Below, in pieces: positions 16,923 through 24,745 of a stretch of 64,000 nucleotides of DNA. The notes below the pieces were generated by a model that worked only from the letters and a program-made list of their open reading frames with translations, ran no database searches and had not been told where the DNA came from. Source of the DNA: Paraburkholderia madseniana (GTDB taxonomy: Bacteria; Pseudomonadota; Gammaproteobacteria; Burkholderiales; Burkholderiaceae); assembly GCF_009690905.1 (NCBI RefSeq), contig NZ_VOSW01000056.1, positions 1 to 64,000 of the forward strand, read 5' to 3'. The position numbers and the translations under genes are program-made. The stretch's first letter is position 1. Each line of letters opens with the position of its first letter.

Positions 16923-17159
16923 CTAGCGATTGGCGGCGATGAACGCGCAAAGCGCATCCACGGATGCCAGGTGCTCGGCGATCTCGGTTGGCGGAATCCG
17001 CACGCCGAATTGCATCTCGACGCCCATTACGATTTCGACGGCCAGCACCGAATCGACCAACCCCGTTTCGAGCAGCGGTTCATCACCGCGCACGAGGCGC
17101 AGCACGACGGATTCGACCAGTGCCGCCACGTCGGCGTGCAGCGTTTCGTGTTGAGTCAT
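16923..17159 (-). CDS. Acyl carrier protein (DltC-like)
   Basis: A 78-residue carrier protein. The phosphopantetheine attachment site is the Ser in ETGLVDSVLAVEI, in a helix II context, and the rest is the short four-helix fold. AAGGAG stands 6 bases before the ATG at 17159. It lies between the MBOAT gene and the DltA-like ligase, the dlt-type order of parts, so it most likely carries the activated acyl or aminoacyl group to the membrane. Confidence 0.88.
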   Translation of the reverse strand: MTQHETLHADVAALVESVVLRLVRGDEPLLETGLVDSVLAVEIVMGVEMQFGVRIPPTEIAEHLASVDALCAFIAANR

Positions 17160-17192
17160 TGTGTACTCCTTGCGCAAACGTCGTTCCGGCAA

Positions 17193-18848
17193 TCAGAACT
17201 GGAAATAAAGAAAACGCACTTCGCCATGCAACTGCGCGACGCAGAACACCAGCACGCCGAACATCGCGACGGTCCAGCGCAGCGAAGGCCGCCATGTCAG
17301 CGCAGCGGGCCAGCCTTCGACCGCGCGATCGAGCGCCGGCGAGAAGCGGCCCATCAGTTGATGTGAATTCGGCGTGCACCAGACGATCGCCAGCAGCGCG
17401 ACGATCAGCAACGCGAGCGTCGAGCGGCCCGCGACAAGATGCAGCCATTCGCCAAGGCCCATGTTCGCCGTGCCCCAGGCGGGCCAGTCGAGCGCTTCGA
17501 TACCACGCAGACCCGCCATGCCCTGCAATAACGCGAGTGCATCGCCGACGCCATGTGCCCGGAAAAATGCAAACGCGATCAGTGCGGCCACGAAGGTCAG
17601 CAGGACGTTGCCCGCATGGCGAACGCGTGCTTTGAAGCTCAATGTGAACGCCGGGGCTGTTTCTGCTGCCCGTGCCGTCCCCGCTGTAACTACCCCAACC
17701 GCCGGCGCAGCCGCCCCCCGCCACGCGCGATAAGCGTGATTCACAGTGAGATAAAAAGCGTGCAGCAAGCCGTAAATCAGATACTGCAAGCCCGCGCCGT
17801 GCCAGATGCCGGCCAGCGCCATCGTGTAGAAAGTCGGCACGGCCACCGTCGAGAGAAAGCCGCCCGTCGAGCGTTGCGCGAGGCGCCCGATCGGCAGGCC
17901 ACGCAATGCACGGCTACGGTTGATCCGCATTGCCAGCGGGTAGTACAGGTAAGCCGTGAGATAGCGCGTGAGCGTCATATGCCAGCGCTGCCAGAAGTCG
18001 ATGATGCTGGCCGCCTTGAACGGCGAATTGAAGTTCAACGGAAAACGCACGCCGAACATCTTCGCGAGGCCCACGGCCATGTCCGAATAACCAGAGAAGT
18101 CGAAGTAAAGCTGCAACGCGTACGCGAGACAGGTGCCCCACGCCGCCAGCCACTGCAACTCGTGCGGCGCGGCGAAGCCCGCGTCGGCGAACGGTGCGAT
18201 GGTGTCGGCGAACAGCAGCTTCTTCGCGAGGCCGATCGTGAACACGAACGCACCGATCGACAGATTTTCCGCGCGCAGCTTATACGTGGCCGGCTGCGCG
18301 AACTGCGTCATCATTTCTTTGTGATGCAGGATCGGCCCCGCGATCAGATGCGGAAAGAACGTGACGAACTGCACGTAGCCGAGCGGGTCGCGCTCCTTGA
18401 CGATGCCCGCGTTGCAATCGAGCAGATAGCCGATCTGCGTGAAGGTGAAAAACGACACGCCAAGCGGCAGGATCACGCCCTGCATGCCGTGCGCGAGCCA
18501 GTCGGCCGGCGCGACGCCGCTTGCGTGCACGAGCGCGGTGAGCAGCGTCGCAAGATATTTGTAGCGCACCAGCAGCGCGAGGTCGGCGGTGATCGCGAGA
18601 CCGAGTAACCAGCGGCGGCGAACGGACTGCGCAGGCGCCGCGACAATCGCACAGCTCATCGCGTAGTTGAACGCGATCGACCCCACCAGCAAAGCGACGA
18701 ACGCCGGATTCCGCCAGCCGTAGAACACGATCGACGCACCGCAGAGCCACGCCGCCGCGGCGCGTGGCATGCGTTGGCCGAGCAGGTAGTAGCCGGCCAG
18801 CGCCGGCGGCAGGAACAGCGTGAGGAAGATGAATGAATTGAATAGCAT
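17193..18848 (-). CDS. MBOAT-family membrane O-acyltransferase (AlgI/DltB-like)
   Basis: A 551-residue polytopic inner-membrane protein starting MLFNSFIFLTLFLPPAL, the usual AlgI/WssH N-terminus. The two conserved MBOAT regions are visible: FWQRWHMTLTRYLTAYLYYPL and LAGIWHGAGLQYLIYG with the catalytic His. It moves an acyl group from a cytoplasmic donor across the membrane. The C-terminus extends through further hydrophobic spans to YFQF. The start at 18848 is 6 bases after the upstream stop codon. Its neighbours on both sides suggest that a carrier protein, rather than a CoA ester, is the donor. Confidence 0.9.
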   Translation of the reverse strand: MLFNSFIFLTLFLPPALAGYYLLGQRMPRAAAAWLCGASIVFYGWRNPAFVALLVGSIAFNYAMSCAIVAAPAQSVRRRWLLGLAITADLALLVRYKYLATLLTALVHASGVAPADWLAHGMQGVILPLGVSFFTFTQIGYLLDCNAGIVKERDPLGYVQFVTFFPHLIAGPILHHKEMMTQFAQPATYKLRAENLSIGAFVFTIGLAKKLLFADTIAPFADAGFAAPHELQWLAAWGTCLAYALQLYFDFSGYSDMAVGLAKMFGVRFPLNFNSPFKAASIIDFWQRWHMTLTRYLTAYLYYPLAMRINRSRALRGLPIGRLAQRSTGGFLSTVAVPTFYTMALAGIWHGAGLQYLIYGLLHAFYLTVNHAYRAWRGAAAPAVGVVTAGTARAAETAPAFTLSFKARVRHAGNVLLTFVAALIAFAFFRAHGVGDALALLQGMAGLRGIEALDWPAWGTANMGLGEWLHLVAGRSTLALLIVALLAIVWCTPNSHQLMGRFSPALDRAVEGWPAALTWRPSLRWTVAMFGVLVFCVAQLHGEVRFLYFQF

Positions 18849-18853
18849 CGGGA

Positions 18854-20068
18854 TCAGTCCTGCCTGGCTGGTGCGGGAGCGGTGCCGACCGGCATCGACA
18901 GCGCGTCTTCCGACATTTCCCAAATCACCACGCGCACACTCTTCGGCCACGTGGCACGCTCGCGCCAAACCGCCTGCATCGCGCGGTCGAACTGGCCGTC
19001 GTCGAGGCTGACGTTCCACACTTCGCGGCCGAGCTGCTCGCCGAGGCGCTCGGCAAACGCGCTGCGGCGCGAAAACGAACTGCCCGCGAGCAGCACATCG
19101 GCGGCGGGACCGTCGTCGAGCAGGCCGCCTGTGCGTTGTGCCTGTAGAGTTTCAGCAGCGACGACATCAGGCGCTGGCCGCCACGCATCCGGCACGTCAT
19201 TCAGATTGGCGAGCGTGAGCAAATCGCCGATGCGCGGCGCGGGTTGCGCCGTCGTGTGCGTGAATGTGGTGTCGCCGGGTTTACCGAGCAACGGCAACAC
19301 CGCGGCGCCGACCACCTGTGCAGCCGCTTGCGCACCACGCGCATTCCAATGCACATCGGTACGGAAAAACGCGGGACGTGCAGCTTGCAACGCCGGCATC
19401 AATTCGACGTGCGTGACGTTGCTCGCGGTCAACGCGCGATTCCATACATTCAGACGCTGCGTCATCCGCGCGTCCTGCCGCAGCCCGCACAGCGCTTCGC
19501 TCTCCACGCGCGCTTTGTCGGGCACCGTCACCACCACCAGTTGAATCCCGGCGCTGCGTAGCGCATCCGCGTAACGATGCAAGGAGGCGATGCGCGCATC
19601 GGTCAGCGCGTCACCGCCATCGGCGCGTTCGACAGAATCATGTCCCGGCTGCACCGGCGCGCGCAGGCCGTCCGCATAGAACAGCCAGCCGGGACAGCCC
19701 TCGCGCACCTGATGCCCGAGGTCGCCGAACAACCGGTAACGCGCCGCGGCTTGCCAGCGATGCAGCGACCGCGCATACGGCACGTCGATTGCACGGTCGA
19801 GACTGCGGCCGAGGCTGCCGTCACGCCAACCATGCGCATCGAACGACGCGCCGTTGCGCGACTGCATGACAAGCGAGGCCAGCGCGCCTGCACAACCGAG
19901 GCCGAGCAACAGCGCGACCAGCCACGCGACGTGTCGATGCGCGCGAGCGAGCGGCCCCGGCGCCGCCGCAGCAGCGTGACCGTGCGCCGCACCGGTGTCG
20001 TTGCCCGCTGCGCCTGCCGCTGTGCGACCCACCGTACGCGCCGGCGTGCGTCCAACTGACTCGCTCAT
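18854..20068 (-). CDS. AlgJ/AlgX-type SGNH-like periplasmic acyltransferase, second copy
   Basis: 404 residues. An Ala/Gly-rich cytoplasmic N-tail leads to one membrane anchor (about 48-68), and the rest is periplasmic. The SGNH-type triad of the AlgX/AlgJ family is complete: Ser in LLAGSSFS (about 330) and Asp/His in RTDVHWNARG (238 and 240). It would pass acyl groups from the MBOAT partner to the polysaccharide. TGATG joins it to the upstream homologue, a one-base overlap. The first 45 residues are low complexity, so the exact start could be later. Confidence 0.8.
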   Translation of the reverse strand: MSESVGRTPARTVGRTAAGAAGNDTGAAHGHAAAAAPGPLARAHRHVAWLVALLLGLGCAGALASLVMQSRNGASFDAHGWRDGSLGRSLDRAIDVPYARSLHRWQAAARYRLFGDLGHQVREGCPGWLFYADGLRAPVQPGHDSVERADGGDALTDARIASLHRYADALRSAGIQLVVVTVPDKARVESEALCGLRQDARMTQRLNVWNRALTASNVTHVELMPALQAARPAFFRTDVHWNARGAQAAAQVVGAAVLPLLGKPGDTTFTHTTAQPAPRIGDLLTLANLNDVPDAWRPAPDVVAAETLQAQRTGGLLDDGPAADVLLAGSSFSRRSAFAERLGEQLGREVWNVSLDDGQFDRAMQAVWRERATWPKSVRVVIWEMSEDALSMPVGTAPAPARQD

Positions 20069-21096
20069 CAGGCGATAGCCTTGGTCAGGCGTGCGAGGAA
20101 CGCATCGTCGGCCATGACCGAGGCTGCGTCCCACTGCCCGCCCGCGCTCGGCAGATTCATCATCTGCCCTTCGTTGAATTGCCAGACGATCGCTTGTGGC
20201 GGATTCGCCTTGAAGGCCGGCGCTTCCACATAGTTGAGCAGCGTCTTCCACGGACCGGTGTCGCCGAAGGTCCACGTCAAACCAACCGGGCGATCGATTG
20301 CGTTCGAGAGCTTCTGCGGAAAACCGAGGTACGGCTGAACCATGCTGTTGCCGACCACCTGCACGACCGGCGGGCCACCATCGACGAGATCCGGCGACGC
20401 CACTACCGTGCGCACGATGAAGTGATCCTTGCCGACCGTTTTCTTGCGGTCCGGCGGCAGCAAGGCCGCGAGGTCGCCGTAGCGGACTTCCTCGTTCCAC
20501 TTGCCAAGCCGGCTGCCCGCGCCCGCGGTGCCCTTCAGCGGACCGGCCGCCATGAGGCGTTTGGCGACACGCGCGGCGACCGCTTCGGCGGAATGGCCGC
20601 TCCAGTGGTAATCGGCGCGAATGTACTTTTCCTGCGAAGCATCGACCGCGGCGATCGCGCCGTCGCCATCGACTATCTGCAAGCCGAGCGAAGCGCCGTG
20701 CGCGCGAATCGCGGCATAGCGGCTCGCGACCCCTGCGGACATCGCGGTGCCGTCCGGCAGATTCTCCGGACATGCACGGGCTTTTAGCGGCGCGATCACG
20801 ATCACGCTATGGATGCCGCGCGCCGTCAACTTGTCCGTCGCCTGATGAATCAGATCGACGGCTTTCAGACACGCGGGCGTTGCGTCATCGGTGAGGCTTT
20901 CCCAGCCGGGATAGAGCCACAGATTGCGGCCCTCGATCACGCTGGTCGACGCCGCGGCAAACGCGCGGCGCGGCAGCAGCGACAGCGCGCCGCTGAGCGG
21001 CGCCGCGGCCAGGGCGAGCAGCAGGCGGCGACGAGTGCTGTTGAGTGGCCCGGCCTGGATGGACGGTTGGAAAAGCGAACGGCAGGAGTCGGTCAT
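20068..21096 (-). CDS. AlgX/AlgJ-type SGNH-like periplasmic acyltransferase, first copy
   Basis: 342 residues with a Tat-like export signal TRRRLLLALAAAP (about 21-33). The family triad is complete: Asp162 and His164 in RADYHWSGHS, and Ser251 in VVGNSMVQPY, where the usual GDS or GTS is GNS. A C-terminal carbohydrate-binding module as in Pseudomonas AlgX is absent. GGGGA before the ATG at 21096 supports the start. It is probably an O-acyl transferase acting on the secreted polymer. Confidence 0.82.
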   Translation of the reverse strand: MTDSCRSLFQPSIQAGPLNSTRRRLLLALAAAPLSGALSLLPRRAFAAASTSVIEGRNLWLYPGWESLTDDATPACLKAVDLIHQATDKLTARGIHSVIVIAPLKARACPENLPDGTAMSAGVASRYAAIRAHGASLGLQIVDGDGAIAAVDASQEKYIRADYHWSGHSAEAVAARVAKRLMAAGPLKGTAGAGSRLGKWNEEVRYGDLAALLPPDRKKTVGKDHFIVRTVVASPDLVDGGPPVVQVVGNSMVQPYLGFPQKLSNAIDRPVGLTWTFGDTGPWKTLLNYVEAPAFKANPPQAIVWQFNEGQMMNLPSAGGQWDAASVMADDAFLARLTKAIA

Positions 21097-21238
21097 GTCG
21101 TGTTCCCCGGACTGATTTGAAGCATCTCTCATGTGGCACAACGTCGGCGGCGCGCGCTGAAGCGTGGCCCGCGTTGCGATCTTCTCTTGGTGTTCCCGCT
21201 ACTTCTTACTGCTATTTCGTGTTGCCAATGCGTGCCGC

Positions 21239-21976
21239 TCAATTCGCGGCCGGCGGCCACGCGAGCGCATCGCGTGCGCCGCTCAACACCGGCTTTGCGG
21301 CATCGCCGGTGACGAACAGGCTGTAGCTGTCACCGGCAGCGAGCGCAGGCAACGGCAGCACCGCGCTCGCCACCGCGCCGCACTGCCCCACCAGCTTCGC
21401 GCTGACCGGATTGATCGCGCGCGTGTCCTGCGCGCCCGCGGCCACTTGAGCGAACACCGTCGGACCATTGCCGTCCACTCCGATCTTCGCGCTGCAACCG
21501 GGCGCGAAATTGAACGCGCGCAAAGTCGCCTTCAATCCATCGACCCGCTCATAGCGGCCGACGATCCGCGTCGCATGCCACCCCTTTGCATCATGACGCA
21601 GCGCGACGGTGACGGCGTCGCCTGCACGTGTCGCTGCATTCGCCGTCGCATTGGCCGAACCGGCGGCATCGGCCAGAGCCTTACCGTCGACCGTGACGCG
21701 TGGCGGCGTGCCTTCCGTCAGCACGCTAAAGCGCGTGACCGCGCCCGGCGCGAGCGTCTGCGGCGCTTCGCTGCCGGCGAGCGCGACCCGCACCGCCTGC
21801 GACGATGCGTTCAGCACGCGCAGATACGACGCGTTGGCGGGCGGCTGCGGTCCATACAGACCAGCGACATCGTCAGCAGCCGCGTACGCCACGCCAGCCG
21901 ACAGCAGCGCGGCTGAGGCCACGGCCGCTGCCATCACCGCTGCCACCTTCGATTTACCCAAGCGGTCTCTTTTCAT
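21239..21976 (-). CDS. AlgF-like periplasmic polysaccharide-acetylation protein
   Basis: 245 residues with a cleavable signal peptide (AAAVASAALLSAGVAYA, ending about residue 32). The mature start ADDVAGLYGPQPPANASYLRVLNAS matches AlgF/WssG, the adaptor needed for alginate or cellulose acetylation. Two small beta-domains separated by an Ala-rich linker follow. It starts 15 bases after the NfrA-like gene and leads the decoration module. A 142-base gap to the next gene holds no clear terminator. Confidence 0.82.
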   Translation of the reverse strand: MKRDRLGKSKVAAVMAAAVASAALLSAGVAYAAADDVAGLYGPQPPANASYLRVLNASSQAVRVALAGSEAPQTLAPGAVTRFSVLTEGTPPRVTVDGKALADAAGSANATANAATRAGDAVTVALRHDAKGWHATRIVGRYERVDGLKATLRAFNFAPGCSAKIGVDGNGPTVFAQVAAGAQDTRAINPVSAKLVGQCGAVASAVLPLPALAAGDSYSLFVTGDAAKPVLSGARDALAWPPAAN

Positions 21977-21991
21977 TTGATTCGTCCGGAG

Positions 21992-24745
21992 TCAATACGA
22001 GTAGATCGCGCCGAAGAACACGCCGCGCGCACGTTCGTCACCCGTGATCTTCAGGCGGTACTGCACCGACAGATCGACATACGAGCGCGGTGCGTCATAT
22101 TTGCTGTCGCGGAACCAGTAACGCGTCGAAATCCCCACACCGGCACCAAGTGGAATGCTGTGGTTGACGCTCGAGTCGTAGTCCGCGCCAATCACCGCAT
22201 ACGGGAACACGGTCCACTTCGGGCTGTAACGGTCCATGCGGAAGGTGCGGCCCAGTTCGAGATTAGTGGTCGCGTAGACCGATCCGGCGTTCAGATAGGT
22301 GCCCGTTTCGGCGTAGACCTGCGCGGTCCACCACGACGGCACGTCCACCCGGCGCTCGATGCCGTAGCCACCCGAATACGCGAGCCGCGCGAGCCAGTCG
22401 GGATTGACCTGCGAGCCGATCGGAATGATCCGTTCGAAGGCGACGATCGCGTCGATCTGCGAGAACGGCTTGGCGCGCGCGCCGACGGTAGCCTGCAAGG
22501 TATCGATGCCGCTCGCGCCGCCGTTCTTCACGCCGAAACTTTCATAGCCACGCGCGTAGAGCTCGAACATCCGGTCGCCAAGACTGCCGAACGGACGCCA
22601 GTAGGCTTCCACGCCGGCCTGCCAGTTGTTCGACGTGCCGGGCGTCGGCGACGACGCATATCCCGGCTGCATGCCCGCGCCGCGATAGTTGAGCGATGCG
22701 TCGAAGCCCCAGTTGCGCGTGGCCTCGGCGTGGGCGCTGCGCATCTCGTTCAGTTGCGCCGGTGTGGCCGGCGGCGTGTCGTCCGTTGGCTTCGCGCTCG
22801 CGTCGATGGCGCGCTCGAAGTACTGCGCGGCTTCGCGATTGCGGTGCGCCTGGACCGCCGCATAGCCCGCGTCGGCAGCGGCGCTGGCCGGCAGGGTGCC
22901 GGCCTTGTCGGCCATGCTGAAGCGCTGGTACGCGACCTTGTTGTTGCCGGCACGTTGCGCGATATACGCGGCCGTCATGTCGGGCATGGCGTCGAGCATG
23001 CCGGCATCGACCATCTTTTGCGCTTCGCGCGTCGCGGCGGAATCGTCGCCGGCCGTGCTCAGCGCGTTGATCAGTTCCACACGATGCTGCGGATCGTCCG
23101 GGGCTGCCTTGACCGCTTCGCGTGCATAGCCGACCGCACCGGTTTTGTCGTTCGCGGCCGCGGCAGTCGCCGTGGCGCGCGCCGCGGTGAAACCGGGATC
23201 GGCCGCGTAGACGTCGCAGCTTGCGCCGAATTGATCGACGACGCAGTCGATGATTGGGCGTCGGGCCGGATCGAATGAGGAGATCGGGGCGGTCGCTGAG
23301 CTAGTTGCGTTGGCTGCGTTCGTTGCGTTCGTTGCGTTCGTTGCGTTCGTTGCGGTCGTTGCGGTCGTTGCGGTCGACGCATTCGGCCCCGCCAACGCAT
23401 GCGCCAACAATTGCCGCGCCTGATAACGGCGCAGCGCGATCGGCGGATCGGTGTCATCGCGATCCATCTTCAGCGGCGCGAGCAGATCGAGCGCGCGCTG
23501 CGGCTGTCCTTCGGCGATCCACACGTCGGCGATGATCACGCGCGCCACGCGCTGGTTGCGCTGGGTCGCGTCGTTGGCATGCAGCGCTTTGGCGAAGTCC
23601 GCCTCGGCTTCCGCCGTCTTGCCCTGCGCGGCCAGCGTGTAGCCACGCAGCGTAAGCGGCATGATTTCCGTATCGTCGGCGGCAATGGCAGCACTCGCCG
23701 CCGCTTGCACGCCTGGCAGATCGTTCGCGGCGAACAGCGCGTCGATCAACTGGATGCGGTAGCCGACCAGATCCGGCGCATAGGCGACCGCCTCGCGCGC
23801 GAGCGCGGCGGCCTCCACGTAGTCGCCCTTCTTGCGCGCCGCGAACGACGCACCCGACGACTTCGGCGCCAGACGGCTGCCGATGAAGCTGCGCCTCACG
23901 CGCAGTTCGTCGTTGTCGCCGAAGCGCTTTCTTGCATCGAAATCGGCGTTCCATGCATCGGTGTCCTGACCGGCCGCGCTCGCCGCGTCGATCAGCAGCA
24001 AGCGCAGGCGCAGCAGATCGGGACGCAACGCGATCGCCTCGTTCGCGTACCTGACCGTGCCCGAAAAATCCTTCGCCGCATACGCCTTGTAGGCCTGCTG
24101 CGCGGCCTTCAACGCAGCGCCCGTCAGCGCGTCCGGGTCGCCCGGTTGCTGGCGGCCGGCGCGGGCGACCGCGCGGGTCGACACGTTCAGCGCGTCGATC
24201 TGCTTGCGACGCGAGACCAGCGCAGGATCGCGGCCGATCTGTGCGATCGCGTCGCCGAGCGAGCGGCTTGCTTCGTTATAACGGCGAAGCGCAGCGAGCG
24301 CGTTGGCGAGCAGCACGCGCAGCGATACGACGTCGGGGCGCTGGCGAATCGCCTCGCGCGCCCGCGCGATCGCGCCGGTGTAGTCGCCGCGCCCATAGGC
24401 CGCATACGCTTCCTGCGCCACCCGATAGGCGGCGCCGCTCAACGGCAGCGCATTGTGTTCGGATGGGGCCGGCTGCGGCGCGGCCGCTGCTCTCTGTGCA
24501 TACACCGCTGCGCTGCTCAAGCACAACGCGCCGACCACCATTGCAGCGGTGACGCCACGCAACGTGAATGCGGACGCCGCAATCGGAGTCGCAGTTGGAG
24601 CCGCAGTTGGAGTCGCAGTCGAAGCCGTCGCTGTAACCCTAGTTACAGCGCACGCGAAAGCGGACGCCGCCGTTGAGCCAGAAGCCGAAGCCACCAAAGA
24701 AGCGCGCCCCATCCACGCACGCCGGGTGAAAAAAGAATCGCTCAT
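21992..24745 (-). CDS. NfrA-like TPR / outer-membrane exopolysaccharide export protein
   Basis: 917 residues. The first ~60 residues are Ala/Thr/Pro-rich and precede a hydrophobic signal segment (FTLRGVTAAMVVGALCLSS). Tetratricopeptide-like repeats follow to about residue 650. The C-terminal ~250 residues, from WGFDASLNYRGAG to FFGAIYSY, resemble the NfrA C-terminal region, the E. coli phage N4 outer-membrane receptor. A low-complexity N-A-T stretch (about 458-481) interrupts the repeats. The ATG overlaps the nfrB-like stop by four bases (ATGA). It would provide the outer-membrane export channel, as BcsC does for cellulose. Because of the odd N-terminus the true start could be internal. Confidence 0.82.
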   Translation of the reverse strand: MSDSFFTRRAWMGRASLVASASGSTAASAFACAVTRVTATASTATPTAAPTATPIAASAFTLRGVTAAMVVGALCLSSAAVYAQRAAAAPQPAPSEHNALPLSGAAYRVAQEAYAAYGRGDYTGAIARAREAIRQRPDVVSLRVLLANALAALRRYNEASRSLGDAIAQIGRDPALVSRRKQIDALNVSTRAVARAGRQQPGDPDALTGAALKAAQQAYKAYAAKDFSGTVRYANEAIALRPDLLRLRLLLIDAASAAGQDTDAWNADFDARKRFGDNDELRVRRSFIGSRLAPKSSGASFAARKKGDYVEAAALAREAVAYAPDLVGYRIQLIDALFAANDLPGVQAAASAAIAADDTEIMPLTLRGYTLAAQGKTAEAEADFAKALHANDATQRNQRVARVIIADVWIAEGQPQRALDLLAPLKMDRDDTDPPIALRRYQARQLLAHALAGPNASTATTATTATNATNATNATNAANATSSATAPISSFDPARRPIIDCVVDQFGASCDVYAADPGFTAARATATAAAANDKTGAVGYAREAVKAAPDDPQHRVELINALSTAGDDSAATREAQKMVDAGMLDAMPDMTAAYIAQRAGNNKVAYQRFSMADKAGTLPASAAADAGYAAVQAHRNREAAQYFERAIDASAKPTDDTPPATPAQLNEMRSAHAEATRNWGFDASLNYRGAGMQPGYASSPTPGTSNNWQAGVEAYWRPFGSLGDRMFELYARGYESFGVKNGGASGIDTLQATVGARAKPFSQIDAIVAFERIIPIGSQVNPDWLARLAYSGGYGIERRVDVPSWWTAQVYAETGTYLNAGSVYATTNLELGRTFRMDRYSPKWTVFPYAVIGADYDSSVNHSIPLGAGVGISTRYWFRDSKYDAPRSYVDLSVQYRLKITGDERARGVFFGAIYSY
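23304..23375 (-). repeat. Nine-base in-frame tandem repeat in the nfrA-like gene
   Basis: Eight consecutive 9-base units of the form GTTGCGTTC or GTTGCGGTC (plus-strand reading) encode Asn/Thr-Ala-Thr triplets. The first two units are degenerate and the next six nearly identical, a sign of recent slippage. Confidence 0.92.

Noticed and set aside
23399..24676. 425-codon plus-strand frame over the NfrA-like gene
   Set aside because: Arg-rich antisense shadow without start signals.
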